DNA of 64,000 nucleotides from Bacteroides sp. MSB163. Its GTDB lineage: Bacteria; Bacteroidota; Bacteroidia; Bacteroidales; Bacteroidaceae. Both the position numbers and the translations under genes were made by a program. This document shows positions 7,206-16,402 of the stretch, one piece after another. The notes under the pieces are model-generated. The model did no database searches. It was not told where the DNA came from and saw only the letters and a program-made list of their open reading frames with translations. The stretch is from NCBI RefSeq assembly GCF_036416795.1, contig NZ_CP143867.1, forward strand, positions 124,001-188,000, given 5' to 3'. The first letter of the stretch is position 1, and the number at the start of each line of letters is the position of its first letter.

Positions 7206-9992
7206 ATGAAATCCTCTATCTGTTCCCCCCGCACCATCAGGAAATTTTTCCTGATGGGAGCGGTTCTCCTATCAACCTGTACACTACAAAGTACAATCGT
7301 ATTTGCCACCTGCGTTCTACAGAAGACCAATCCTTCACAAACGCGTTTCAGCATCAAACTGCAAAACGCTACACTGGAAGAGTTTGTGAAACAAGTGGAA
7401 CAAAAAACCGGGTACAGTTTCATATATGGAGAAGAAGTACGCTTAAATGGACGCATCACATTGGCCGTCCGTGACCTTACTATTAACGAGATTCTCCGGA
7501 AGGCCTTTGAAAACCAACCGATAGGTTTCGAAGTCTCCGGAAAACATATTTTGCTAAACAAGCGGCCCGTGCCGCAGAAAACCGTAAGCCGGCGGTTCAC
7601 TATCAGCGGATACGTGACGGACGGGGTGTCTTCCGAGACACTGATTGGTGCCAATATCCTCGATAGTCGTCAGCGTGTGGGCACTGCCACCAATCCTTTC
7701 GGTTTCTATACTCTTACTTTACCGGAAGGAGATGCGGATTTAAGTTTTTCGTATTTAGGGTACGAAACTTGGCACAGTTCGTTCCCGCTAAATAAAGACA
7801 CCGTGCTCAACGTCCGCCTGGACAGCAATAACGAACTGGCGGAAGTGATAGTACTTTCGGATAAGAAAGAGGCCGGCATTCAGTCTACTGCTATGGGAGC
7901 ACATGAAATTCCAATGGCACAGATACAACATACTCCGGCTGTGCTGGGAGAGGCTGATATATTGAAAACTATTCAGTTAATGCCAGGTGTACAAGCCGGA
8001 ACGGAAGGCTTTTCCGGTTTATATGTACGTGGCGGAGGACCGGACCAGAACCTGATATTGCTGGACGGTATTCCGGTATATAATGCAGATCATCTTTTGG
8101 GGGTATTCTCCGTATTTACTCCCGAAGCTATAAAAAACACTACACTCTACAAGAGTTCCTTTCCCGCCCGTTACGGCGGTCGGCTTTCCTCTATTGTCGA
8201 TATACGCACCAACGACGGAGATATGCACCATTACCACGGAGCACTCAGTGTAGGTACACTTACCGACAAATTGCATTTTGAAGGACCTATCTGGAAAGGA
8301 CACACTTCTTTCAGCCTTAGTGCACGTGCCACGCACACCGCCTTCTTCAAAAACCTCATAGTGGATAAAGATGATTATTACGCCGATAAATACAACTACT
8401 ACTTTTACGACATCAATGCCAAGGTGAACCATAAATTCAATGACCGCAGCCGCCTCTTCATCGGTTTCTATAAAGGAAAGGACCACTACCACTTTGACAC
8501 CACCGACAGCAACAACTACTATCAGAACAACGACGAAACTAAAGTCTATTATAAAGATGACAGCCACCTGAACTGGGGAAACACGATAGCCTATGGCCGC
8601 TGGAATTATGTATTTAATAGTAAGTTGTTCTGCAACACCACTATTTCCTACAATAACTATCTGATGAAATTGAATCAGGATGTGGAAGATACGCGCACCT
8701 ACCGGGGGCAAATATTAGATCGTTATAGCTATTTATCCCAATTCCGTTCGGGCATCAGTGACTGGAGTGCGCGCATGGACTTCGATTTTACACCCGCACC
8801 GGAGCATCACATCAAGTTTGGAGCAGAATATATCCACCATACTTTCCGCCCGGGCATCTCCACTTCCAAGACTCAGGAGGTGGAAAACGGAGAGCAACAG
8901 GAAGAAACTATTTATGCTGCCAGCAATAATCATGTACTACGAGGACAAGAGGTATCACTCTATGCTGAAGATAATTTCAATCTGAACAATCATCTCAGTC
9001 TAAATGCCGGTATAAGGGCATCTCTGTTCTCTACACAAGGAAAGAACTACTGTTCGATTCAACCACGCCTCTCCACACGCTACAACTTCGGACAGGGATT
9101 CTCCGCCAAGGCATCCTATACATGCATGGCACAATATGTACACTTGCTTTCATCCACTCCTTTCTCTATGCCTACGGATCTTTGGGTACCAATTACCAAA
9201 AACATACGTCCCATGTATGCCAATCAATACTCTCTTGGAGGCTATTATACCAGCCGGGCTGGCTGGGAGTTCTCTATAGAGGGATATTATAAGCAGATGC
9301 GTCACATACTGGAATATCAGGATGGCGTTTCTTTTTTCGGCACTTCCACTAATTGGGAGGAAAAAGTAGAAATGGGTGAAGGACGTTCCTTTGGCCTGGA
9401 AATGATGGTACAAAAAACTTTGGGAAAGACTACCGGTTGGCTAGCATATACGCTGGCAAAGACCGATCACCGTTTCAAAGATGGCGCCATCAGCCAAGGT
9501 AAATGGTTTCCTTATAAATATGACCGCCGCCACAGCATCAGTCTGTGTTTGAATCATAAATTCAGCGAACGTATCGACGTCGGAGCTTCATGGATATTCA
9601 ATACCGGGGGATGCATCACAGTACCTGAACGGGAGACCATTATCATCCGTCCCGAAGGCAATATAGAATCTGCTCCTTATATTTCCCAGCGCAACAACTA
9701 TCGCCTGCCAGCCAGTCATCGCCTAAACCTGGGTATCAACTTCAACAAGAAAACCAAGCATGGCATGCGTACCTGGAACATCAGCCTTTATAATGCCTAC
9801 AATGCTATGAACCCCAACCTGGTTTACAGCAAATGGGAACAAGGTTACAATCTGATTTACGATGACTTTTACAACAGCATATATCAGGGAAACGGTAATC
9901 AATATAACTCAGAGAAAAAGTCGAAGACTGTTATCAAGAAACTGACTATATTACCCTGCATACCCTCTGTGACTTATACCTATAAATTTTAA
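7206..9992 (+). CDS. TonB-dependent receptor with STN signalling domain
   Basis: A 928-residue outer-membrane transporter that also signals. After a signal peptide come an STN (secretin/TonB short N-terminal) domain at about 45-118 (LEEFVKQVEQKTGYSFIY), a carboxypeptidase-like beta domain at about 130-205 (ISGYVTDGVSSETLIGANI), a plug at about 225-335 (GLYVRGGGPDQNLILLDGIP) and a barrel. The STN domain is the part that contacts FecR, so substrate binding could release the sigma factor at 4176. The region 378-450 is rich in Tyr, Asp and His. The next gene encodes a DUF4249 lipoprotein, the usual partner of this receptor type. The ligand is unknown. Confidence 0.94.
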   Translation: MKSSICSPRTIRKFFLMGAVLLSTCTLQSTIVFATCVLQKTNPSQTRFSIKLQNATLEEFVKQVEQKTGYSFIYGEEVRLNGRITLAVRDLTINEILRKAFENQPIGFEVSGKHILLNKRPVPQKTVSRRFTISGYVTDGVSSETLIGANILDSRQRVGTATNPFGFYTLTLPEGDADLSFSYLGYETWHSSFPLNKDTVLNVRLDSNNELAEVIVLSDKKEAGIQSTAMGAHEIPMAQIQHTPAVLGEADILKTIQLMPGVQAGTEGFSGLYVRGGGPDQNLILLDGIPVYNADHLLGVFSVFTPEAIKNTTLYKSSFPARYGGRLSSIVDIRTNDGDMHHYHGALSVGTLTDKLHFEGPIWKGHTSFSLSARATHTAFFKNLIVDKDDYYADKYNYYFYDINAKVNHKFNDRSRLFIGFYKGKDHYHFDTTDSNNYYQNNDETKVYYKDDSHLNWGNTIAYGRWNYVFNSKLFCNTTISYNNYLMKLNQDVEDTRTYRGQILDRYSYLSQFRSGISDWSARMDFDFTPAPEHHIKFGAEYIHHTFRPGISTSKTQEVENGEQQEETIYAASNNHVLRGQEVSLYAEDNFNLNNHLSLNAGIRASLFSTQGKNYCSIQPRLSTRYNFGQGFSAKASYTCMAQYVHLLSSTPFSMPTDLWVPITKNIRPMYANQYSLGGYYTSRAGWEFSIEGYYKQMRHILEYQDGVSFFGTSTNWEEKVEMGEGRSFGLEMMVQKTLGKTTGWLAYTLAKTDHRFKDGAISQGKWFPYKYDRRHSISLCLNHKFSERIDVGASWIFNTGGCITVPERETIIIRPEGNIESAPYISQRNNYRLPASHRLNLGINFNKKTKHGMRTWNISLYNAYNAMNPNLVYSKWEQGYNLIYDDFYNSIYQGNGNQYNSEKKSKTVIKKLTILPCIPSVTYTYKF

Positions 9993-10007
9993 AAGCCATA
10001 CCAGATT

Positions 10008-11150
10008 ATGAAAACAAGAATTAAATTACACCTTATTATATATATAGCTTTCGCCGGACTCTTTATGGCTTGTGAAAATGAAATCCCATATAATCCCGGA
10101 CAACAAAATCCGCAGCTTATCATGAATGCCCTGCTCAATGCCGGACAAACAGAGAATCTCGTTTATCTGCATCTTAGTGAAGGAAACAGCATCGGCCGCA
10201 TCAATGAAGCAACGCTTTCCCTCTATGTAAACGATAAACAGGTTGAATCCCCTCAAGCCATATCTCCCGAAGAATACTATGGAAATATGCGAAATCAGCT
10301 TGACAAGGGGCAATATGAAGCATTACTAAAAAGTATGCGTTTCAAAATATTCCGTCTCACCGCCCACTTACAACCTGGAGATAACATTCGCCTGGAAGCC
10401 ACAGCGGAAGGCGGAAAGTATCATGTCAGTTCGCAAGTAACTGTTCCCCGTCCTCTACAAAGCCTGCAAGTGGACACCTGTACCGCCCTCATCCGCCAAT
10501 GGGGTAACATGAGAGCCCATCGTCAATACCGCATCACCTTAGAGGATCTTCCCAACGAAAAGAACTATTACCGTCTGGAGATAGTGAATAACAAAGACTT
10601 CCGCTGCGTTATCTACACGCCCAACGAAGACGAGAACGGAGACTATATAAAGGATGAGAATGGAGATTACATTTACACCATAACGAAAGACACAGTTGTC
10701 AACTATAGATATACCGAACTTATCAACCGTGAAGACGTGATCCTGACCGACGGACATGTCACCAGCTCGGATGATGATGAAAATGCAATGTTTCCCACCA
10801 ACATTGAAAACAAATACAGTATCTTCACAGATAATCGTTTCACCAATTCATCTGCCACGCTGAAAGTTTACACCCCACTTTACGATGACAACTATGATAT
10901 TCTCCAATCACTGAATTATACCCGGTGCTACCTGAAACAAAATATCACCGTGCGCGTGCTCAGTTTGCCTGAAACATATTATCGCTACCTGAAAGCTTTA
11001 AACTGCATGGATGACGAAGATTATGACGAAGCCCTGATGGAACCTATCAGCCTGCCCAGCAATGTAGAAGGCGGATTGGGCTTTGTAGGTATTTCATCTG
11101 AAATTCAATACACCATAGATATGCCGGATAAAAAATGGGGATGGTGGTAA
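10008..11150 (+). CDS. DUF4249 lipoprotein, partner of the TonB receptor
   Basis: A 380-residue product with a lipobox (LFMAC, Cys22). The N-terminal part (PYNPGQQNPQLIMNALLNAG) and the late CYLKQNITVRVLSLPETYYRYL block fit DUF4249, a Bacteroidetes family encoded directly after STN-type TonB receptors and presumed to work with them at the cell surface. It starts 15 bp after the receptor stop. An unusual in-frame duplication of 24 bp (10629-10652 and 10653-10676) gives DENGDYIK followed by DENGDYIY, an acidic stretch that might bind metal. Confidence 0.85.
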   Translation: MKTRIKLHLIIYIAFAGLFMACENEIPYNPGQQNPQLIMNALLNAGQTENLVYLHLSEGNSIGRINEATLSLYVNDKQVESPQAISPEEYYGNMRNQLDKGQYEALLKSMRFKIFRLTAHLQPGDNIRLEATAEGGKYHVSSQVTVPRPLQSLQVDTCTALIRQWGNMRAHRQYRITLEDLPNEKNYYRLEIVNNKDFRCVIYTPNEDENGDYIKDENGDYIYTITKDTVVNYRYTELINREDVILTDGHVTSSDDDENAMFPTNIENKYSIFTDNRFTNSSATLKVYTPLYDDNYDILQSLNYTRCYLKQNITVRVLSLPETYYRYLKALNCMDDEDYDEALMEPISLPSNVEGGLGFVGISSEIQYTIDMPDKKWGWW

Positions 11151-11298
11151 AATCCGGATAAATACTATCATTATGATCACCCGTGTTCGATAACTATATT
11201 ACATTCACATTACAAATAGAAGCCTTAAACGAGCAAAATAACACCAGATAATTGATCTATATCAAGAAATGCTCCCTTAAACAGCACTTTCCTTCTTC

Positions 11299-11334
11299 TT
11301 TGCTTTTATGTTATAAAACATATTCCTATATTTG
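11299..11334 (+). promoter_or_regulatory. promoter of the small periplasmic protein gene
   Basis: TATATTTG at 11327-11334 fits the -7 box. TTTG at 11299-11302 is 24 bp upstream, longer than the usual 19-21. The leader to the ATG at 11439 is about 100 nt and contains the perfect palindrome CTAAGCGCTTAG (11354-11365), which can form an RNA stem. Confidence 0.5.
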
Positions 11335-11438
11335 CATAGGTAAAAAGAAAAAGCTAAGCGCTTAGAGCTATTTTCAATAGGTATTAGATTTTTAGAGTTA
11401 GAATTGTTTTTAGGTATAACAAATTAAAAGTAGGTATT

Positions 11439-11792
11439 ATGAAACGTTTAGGATTAACATTAATGGCAGCAGTCTGCCTGACTGCTACGACATTTGCAGC
11501 AGGAAATCAACCTACAACTGCAAAATGGGATGGTAACATCAACGTAACCAAGTTGAGTAAATATTTAAAATTGTCGGCTGACCAGCATGAAGAAGTAGCA
11601 AACATCTGCGAATACTTCTCTACACAGATGGGACGTGCCACAACTGCAAAGAAGGACCAAGAAAAGAAACTCCACAATGCAGTGTACGGAAACTTGAAGT
11701 TGATGAAGAAAACGCTTACTGACAAGCAATATGCTGATTATGCGAAAGTATTGAATGTCACTTTGCAGAATAAAGGTATCGAAGTGAAATAA
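11439..11792 (+). CDS. small secreted helical protein, Spy/CpxP-like
   Basis: A 117-residue product with a signal peptide (MKRLGLTLMAAVCLTATTFA) and an all-helical mature part. The pattern LKLSADQHEEV ... LTDKQYADYAKVLN resembles the LTxxQ-type repeats of Spy/CpxP periplasmic proteins, which bind unfolded proteins or metals under envelope stress. This is a weak resemblance seen by eye. It has its own promoter and terminator and is a single-gene unit. Confidence 0.7.
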   Translation: MKRLGLTLMAAVCLTATTFAAGNQPTTAKWDGNINVTKLSKYLKLSADQHEEVANICEYFSTQMGRATTAKKDQEKKLHNAVYGNLKLMKKTLTDKQYADYAKVLNVTLQNKGIEVK

Positions 11793-11796
11793 TAAG

Positions 11797-11833
11797 AGAG
11801 GGCACTGAACATCACGTTTTGTGCCCTCTTTCC
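11797..11833. terminator. hairpin terminator between convergent genes
   Basis: AGAGGGCAC (11797-11805) pairs perfectly with GTGCCCTCT (11821-11829) across a 15-nt loop and is followed by TTCCTCT. It lies after the stop of the Spy-like gene and before the end of the convergent response-regulator gene, so it may serve both strands. Confidence 0.75.
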
Positions 11834-11882
11834 TCTATCAACACTATACGAGTGTCGACTCCCTAACCAATATATATTTCAT

Positions 11883-12635
11883 TTACAAACAATATCTGTC
11901 TTGTAGCTCCTTTTTATATTTCTTAGAGACCAGCAACTCATCTACATTCTCAAATGGCGGATACAACACACATTTACCATCCTTGATAATCATCAGATAA
12001 TCAATATTGATTATAAAAGACTGATGAATCTGCACAAAACAAGGAGCATATCTCACGATCTGATCGGCCGTGGTACTCTTCTTCAGAGGTAACGGCGTTT
12101 GTCCACTCAATACTGCCTCCCACTGTTTCCGGTCAGAGCAATACCGGAAATATCCAATCTCGGCGGGCCGCAATGCCCGCATGTCATTTGTTGGAGTAAA
12201 CACCATAAATGTCTGACTGGTGTTTGCTAATGCCGCAGGAAAAAATGCAGCTTTCCGTTCTAATTCTATTCTTTCCATAAATCGGGAAATAATAAGTTCC
12301 AGATCTTTGTCCTCAAAAGGTTTCAATAAATAATCAAAAGCAGATTGACGAATGGCCGACATCATATATTTATCGTATGCCGTATAAAAAACGACTTTCA
12401 TGCCCCAAGTCAGAGATTCGCGAATACTATCCAGCAAATCCATCCCCCTCATATCAGGTAGCTCTACATCTAAAAAGAGCAAATCGGGACGCACTTTAGC
12501 TATCAGTTTCTTCCCGGATACTCCATTGCGTGCAGTGCCTTCTAAATGGAAGTTTTCAAATTTCTGTAACCCGAATACCAGATTATCCAAGGACAACTCA
12601 TCGTCATCTACTATTGCAACCTTATACCTGTCCAT
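11883..12635 (-). CDS. LytTR-family response regulator
   Basis: A 250-residue DNA-binding regulator. The receiver domain (about 4-120) has the acidic pocket VDDDE (residues 9-13) and phosphoacceptor Asp56 in LLFLDVELP, with the conserved Lys in YLLKPF. The C-terminal LytTR domain (about 150-248, with FVQIHQSFIINIDYL) binds DNA through beta strands. It is encoded 121 bp after the sensor kinase gene on the same strand and is surely its partner. Targets are unknown. Confidence 0.94.
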   Translation of the reverse strand: MDRYKVAIVDDDELSLDNLVFGLQKFENFHLEGTARNGVSGKKLIAKVRPDLLFLDVELPDMRGMDLLDSIRESLTWGMKVVFYTAYDKYMMSAIRQSAFDYLLKPFEDKDLELIISRFMERIELERKAAFFPAALANTSQTFMVFTPTNDMRALRPAEIGYFRYCSDRKQWEAVLSGQTPLPLKKSTTADQIVRYAPCFVQIHQSFIINIDYLMIIKDGKCVLYPPFENVDELLVSKKYKKELQDRYCL

Positions 12636-12756
12636 ACCTCTCTTGTTTCTGCGAAATTAAATAACTGAAAGCAATTTAAAAAATCAGAATATGTCATTTT
12701 CAGGATATTCGCCCCAAATAACGGATATCCAATCAAAATTGAGGATTATTCAAAAA

Positions 12757-14799
12757 TCATAAAACTGAATAATCATAATCCAACGGTAAATGGAAACTTA
12801 CTTCACATCCGGTCTCGCCATCCGGCAAAGGAATATTGTGTACCGAAGTTTCAATCATTTCCTTATTCTTAGCATTCAAAATCTGAATAGTTTGCATGAT
12901 TACCTTCATTCCGGTCCCTGTCCCTCTGTTAGCACTGTTCAGTTTGAATCCGCCCCCGTTATCCGTAATCCGGACACAAATATACGTACCGGAACGATGA
13001 ACATCAATCCAAAGGCGCCGTTCACCTTCTTTGCCCCGAAGAGCATGCTTGATGGCATTCTCCACCGGTATCTGTATTAACATGGAAGGCAGAAGCAACT
13101 GATTGGTGTCCACATCTTCACCAACTTCAATAGTCACCTTAAATTCCGGTCCCAAAGAACGGCGTTGAAGATCAATGTAGGTTTGTACAAAACCTAATTC
13201 TTCTTTTAAGGTAACACACATTTGCTCAGCTAATTCCAAATTCCGTCGCATTAGTTTCACCAATGAGGAGAGCTCTTTTTTATTCTCCCCTTCCCGACTG
13301 CCCATTTCCTGGTTCAGCACATTGAAAATAAAATGCGGTGACATTCTGTTACGTATATTCTCCAAACGTAAAGAAGATATAGTACGCTGACTTTGTGCGA
13401 GCAGAAGAGCCCGTCTTTTCTTTTCATACAGATAGATGAAACTCGCAATAACCAATGCCAAAACACAAACTCCAATCAAGAAGAAACGTCCCTCATGCAA
13501 CTTTAGCATCTCTACCTTCTGCTGCTCAATCAATATGTTCTTTGCCAACAGTGTAGAGTCCTGTTGATATCTCAATGACATATCGGCTGTACGCATTCTT
13601 ACATGTTCATTCCGGATAGAATCGTCCAGCCGGTTGTTTTCTTTCTGATAAAAGAAAGCATTTTTATAATCTGCCGTCTTCTCGTAAAACTCCTGCAAAT
13701 ACTTATTACGAATACGCAGCATGTCCGGCTCTATTTGATTCGGATTGGCAGTCTTACCTAGCAGATTTCTTACGGTTGCCATATCATTTCGCTCCAGAGC
13801 CAGACCGATACGCTGGGTATCAATATAATAAAGCGCTCCTGCTGCCCCTATTTTCCGAAAAAAGGGTTGGCAATCATCGATATATTTAGCCGCTGAGTCA
13901 GGTTCATTCATTTGCAGATAGACATCCCCCAGATTCACCATACACAGGTTTTTCTCAAAGCCCATATCGGGATGAGAAACCGCCAGCGAGAAACCTTTCT
14001 TGAAATATTTTAAAGCTTCCGGATAATCCTCACGATAATAATATGAATTACCACGATTATTCAAATAGATATATTTCTCGTAAGGAAGCATTTTATCATA
14101 AAACATTCCTGCCAGATTATAGTAATAGTCGCACTGATCAAAGTCGTGTAAAGCCATATACACCTGAGCCAGCCCATAATAAACAGGATGACGACGTCCC
14201 TCCGATATTCCTAAAGAATCTCCGATTTGCAGCGCTTTACGATACCAAAATGCACTTACGTCATATTTTCCCTGCCGGCTGCATGCATCAGCCAGATTGA
14301 TAAGAATATCCGGGACTGATTCTGTTTTTACTCCCTTCAAACGTTGTTTGTAAGAATCTGTAAAGCAGACTATAGCCGAATCCATAGCGCCTACACGCAC
14401 ATAAATATTACCTTTTGTATTCAGATATTCCGAGCGTAAATCAGCAAGGTAGGGTGAAGTTTGTTCACGGGCACAAAAGTCCTCTATCCGTTTTATTAAA
14501 TAACGGGCTGAATCCACATCCGAAGTGAACATATACGTTTTTAATACTATAGCAGAGTAATAATACCATTCCAGACTATCAGTCGACATCTCCATCTTTT
14601 GCTTTGCCAACGCACGTATCTGTTGTGGATGAGTGGTCAAAGAATCTGTAACCGAACGATAAAAAGAGTCGTATTCTTTTTTCCAGGAGGAATGCTGCTC
14701 AGACTGTTTACACGAAACAGCTAAGAATAGTAGTAAGAGAACCGGAAGAGAAGTTCTCCACTGAATTTTGCCATATATCGTGTTCATAGCTATTGACAT
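12757..14799 (-). CDS. LytS/YehU-type sensor histidine kinase with TPR sensor region
   Basis: A 680-residue membrane kinase that phosphorylates the neighbouring LytTR regulator. The N-terminus (residues 17-30, ending LAVSC) is a lipobox-like signal sequence. Residues about 60-400 look like tetratricopeptide repeats (for example LNNRGNSYYYREDYPEALKY at 246-265). One membrane helix lies at 438-458. The HisKA_7TM/LytS-type block has RMSPHFIFNVLNQE with phosphoacceptor His489, followed by a HATPase domain (LLPSMLIQIPVENAIKHAL; DNGGG). A second in-frame ATG at 14787 gives a start four codons later and is equally likely. A Cys at the lipobox would lipidate a protein that also has a membrane helix, which is unusual. 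Confidence 0.92.
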   Translation of the reverse strand: MSIAMNTIYGKIQWRTSLPVLLLLFLAVSCKQSEQHSSWKKEYDSFYRSVTDSLTTHPQQIRALAKQKMEMSTDSLEWYYYSAIVLKTYMFTSDVDSARYLIKRIEDFCAREQTSPYLADLRSEYLNTKGNIYVRVGAMDSAIVCFTDSYKQRLKGVKTESVPDILINLADACSRQGKYDVSAFWYRKALQIGDSLGISEGRRHPVYYGLAQVYMALHDFDQCDYYYNLAGMFYDKMLPYEKYIYLNNRGNSYYYREDYPEALKYFKKGFSLAVSHPDMGFEKNLCMVNLGDVYLQMNEPDSAAKYIDDCQPFFRKIGAAGALYYIDTQRIGLALERNDMATVRNLLGKTANPNQIEPDMLRIRNKYLQEFYEKTADYKNAFFYQKENNRLDDSIRNEHVRMRTADMSLRYQQDSTLLAKNILIEQQKVEMLKLHEGRFFLIGVCVLALVIASFIYLYEKKRRALLLAQSQRTISSLRLENIRNRMSPHFIFNVLNQEMGSREGENKKELSSLVKLMRRNLELAEQMCVTLKEELGFVQTYIDLQRRSLGPEFKVTIEVGEDVDTNQLLLPSMLIQIPVENAIKHALRGKEGERRLWIDVHRSGTYICVRITDNGGGFKLNSANRGTGTGMKVIMQTIQILNAKNKEMIETSVHNIPLPDGETGCEVSFHLPLDYDYSVL

Positions 14800-14925
14800 T
14801 TATATAAAGAATAAAGATATCCTTCATGCATTGCTACAAATATAATAGTTTTTCCCATTTAGTACAATTTTAAGACCACTTATCCGCTAAGATATTTATT
14901 TATCCTGTTTTTACTTATTACATAA

Positions 14926-14957
14926 TTTGGGTATCACAAATACTTATTTTAACTTTG
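14926..14957 (+). promoter_or_regulatory. promoter of the DUF5723 gene
   Basis: TTTG at 14926-14929 and TAACTTTG at 14950-14957, 20 bp apart: a near-perfect Bacteroides promoter. The ATG is 53 bp downstream. Confidence 0.72.
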
Positions 14958-15009
14958 CGTAAACAAATTGAAGTAATCATTAACAGTAACCCACAAATTA
15001 CGAGACACA

Positions 15010-16314
15010 ATGAGAAAGCTTTTACTTTTGGGGATTTGTATCTCCTCTCTTCTTCTCCCCACAACTATGCAGGCGCAATACTTGCGTTCATCCTATTTTA
15101 TGGAAGGTAGTAGTACCCGCATTCAGTTAAATCCGGCATTGCAACCCAAACGTGGTTATGTCAATCTCCCCGGTATCGGTTCCGTGAATGCCGAAGTAGC
15201 CACTAACTCACTTGGTATACAAGATGTCATCGACGTTTTCGATTCCGATGGTGAATTTTATAACAATGACAAGTTCTACAATCGCCTGAAAGGAATGAAT
15301 GAAGTGAATATCAGTGCGAATACAGATGTTATATCCTTCGGATTCTATAAAGGAAAAGGTTTCTGGTCATTCAATGTAGGGGCACGGGCTGATGTGGACG
15401 CCACTATTCCTAAAACCATGTTCGACTACCTCCGCGCAACAGACGCTGATAATTTCAGCTGGAATGGTGAGAGTTTTGATATCCGCAATGAAAAGTTACG
15501 TTTGAACGCTTACATAGAAGTTGGAGCAGGATATTCACGTGCCATCAACGAGCGCTTAACCGTAGGCGGTAAAGCCAAATTACTATTAGGTGCAGGAAAC
15601 ATAAACCTGAAAATCAACCAGCTCTATATGTATGGAAAGGATGCTGGTATCGACTCTGAATTCCAACTAAAAACGGATGCATATCTGGAAGCTTCTGCAA
15701 AAGGACTTGATCTGGAAGAAGAAAACGGATACATCACCGACCTGGATTACAATAGTTTTGGTATCAGTGGTTATGGAGCAGGTATCGATTTAGGAGCAAG
15801 CTATCAGGTGATGAAGAATCTTACTGTTTCTGCCGCCATTCTTGACTTAGGATTTATTTCCTGGGGCAAATCAAATACTCAAATAGCTGAATCAGATAAG
15901 AATACTACTATTGATAAAAATAACTATAGCGAATCATCCGATGTGCTGGACTTTGAATTATTCGGTTTGAAGAAGAAGGAAAACAAATCACGCACCACCT
16001 CCTTATCACCGACTATGGTTATCGGAGGGGAATACGGATTACTGAACAACAAACTGGGATTAGGATTATTATCAACTACCCGTTTCGGCCAGTTAAAAAC
16101 GTATTCAGAATTGACATTCTCCGCCAATTATCGTCCCAATACTTTGATTAATACTACGTTGAGCTATTCCATGTTACAAGGTGGCGAGACATTCGGTATT
16201 GCTTTCAAAATAGGTCCTTTGATGCTGGGTACTGACTATATGTATTTTGGAAATAACTCCAAACATGTGAATGCCTTTATCGGACTTTCTATTCCTTTGG
16301 GAAAGAAAATATAA
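15010..16314 (+). CDS. DUF5723 outer-membrane-type protein
   Basis: A 434-residue product with a signal peptide (ending MQAQ, about residue 23) followed by many alternating beta strands with glycine-rich turns, and a terminal strand HVNAFIGLSIPLGKKI typical of outer-membrane barrels. The N-terminal block YLRSSYFMEGSSTRIQLNPA matches the DUF5723 family of Bacteroidetes, whose function is not known. It is transcribed alone from a strong promoter. Confidence 0.82.
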   Translation: MRKLLLLGICISSLLLPTTMQAQYLRSSYFMEGSSTRIQLNPALQPKRGYVNLPGIGSVNAEVATNSLGIQDVIDVFDSDGEFYNNDKFYNRLKGMNEVNISANTDVISFGFYKGKGFWSFNVGARADVDATIPKTMFDYLRATDADNFSWNGESFDIRNEKLRLNAYIEVGAGYSRAINERLTVGGKAKLLLGAGNINLKINQLYMYGKDAGIDSEFQLKTDAYLEASAKGLDLEEENGYITDLDYNSFGISGYGAGIDLGASYQVMKNLTVSAAILDLGFISWGKSNTQIAESDKNTTIDKNNYSESSDVLDFELFGLKKKENKSRTTSLSPTMVIGGEYGLLNNKLGLGLLSTTRFGQLKTYSELTFSANYRPNTLINTTLSYSMLQGGETFGIAFKIGPLMLGTDYMYFGNNSKHVNAFIGLSIPLGKKI

Positions 16315-16315
16315 T

Positions 16316-16402
16316 AGCTACGAGTTACAGGCTACAAGCTACGAGTGCTATGCAGAATAATAGCGCAGCAACTTGTAGCTTGTAACTTTTGTAGCTTGTA
16401 AC
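16316..16402. repeat. GCTACAAG/CTTGTAGC word array between convergent genes
   Basis: Forward words AGCTACGAG, GTTACAGGCTACAAG and GCTACGAG (16316-16345) face two copies of TTGTAGCTTGTAAC (16373-16386 and 16389-16402, 16 bp apart). The two arms can pair as a long imperfect stem. The array begins right after the DUF5723 stop and ends at the stop codon of the convergent DUF2027 gene, so a two-way terminator is the likely job. Confidence 0.7.

Noticed and set aside
8019..8711. 230-codon frame antisense to the TonB receptor gene
   Set aside because: Val- and Ile-rich shadow of Tyr- and Asp-rich codons in the receptor; no start context or homology.
11341..11438. Riboswitch in the leader of the Spy-like gene
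   Set aside because: Only one short palindromic stem (CTAAGCGCTTAG) is visible; no known aptamer pattern was recognised.
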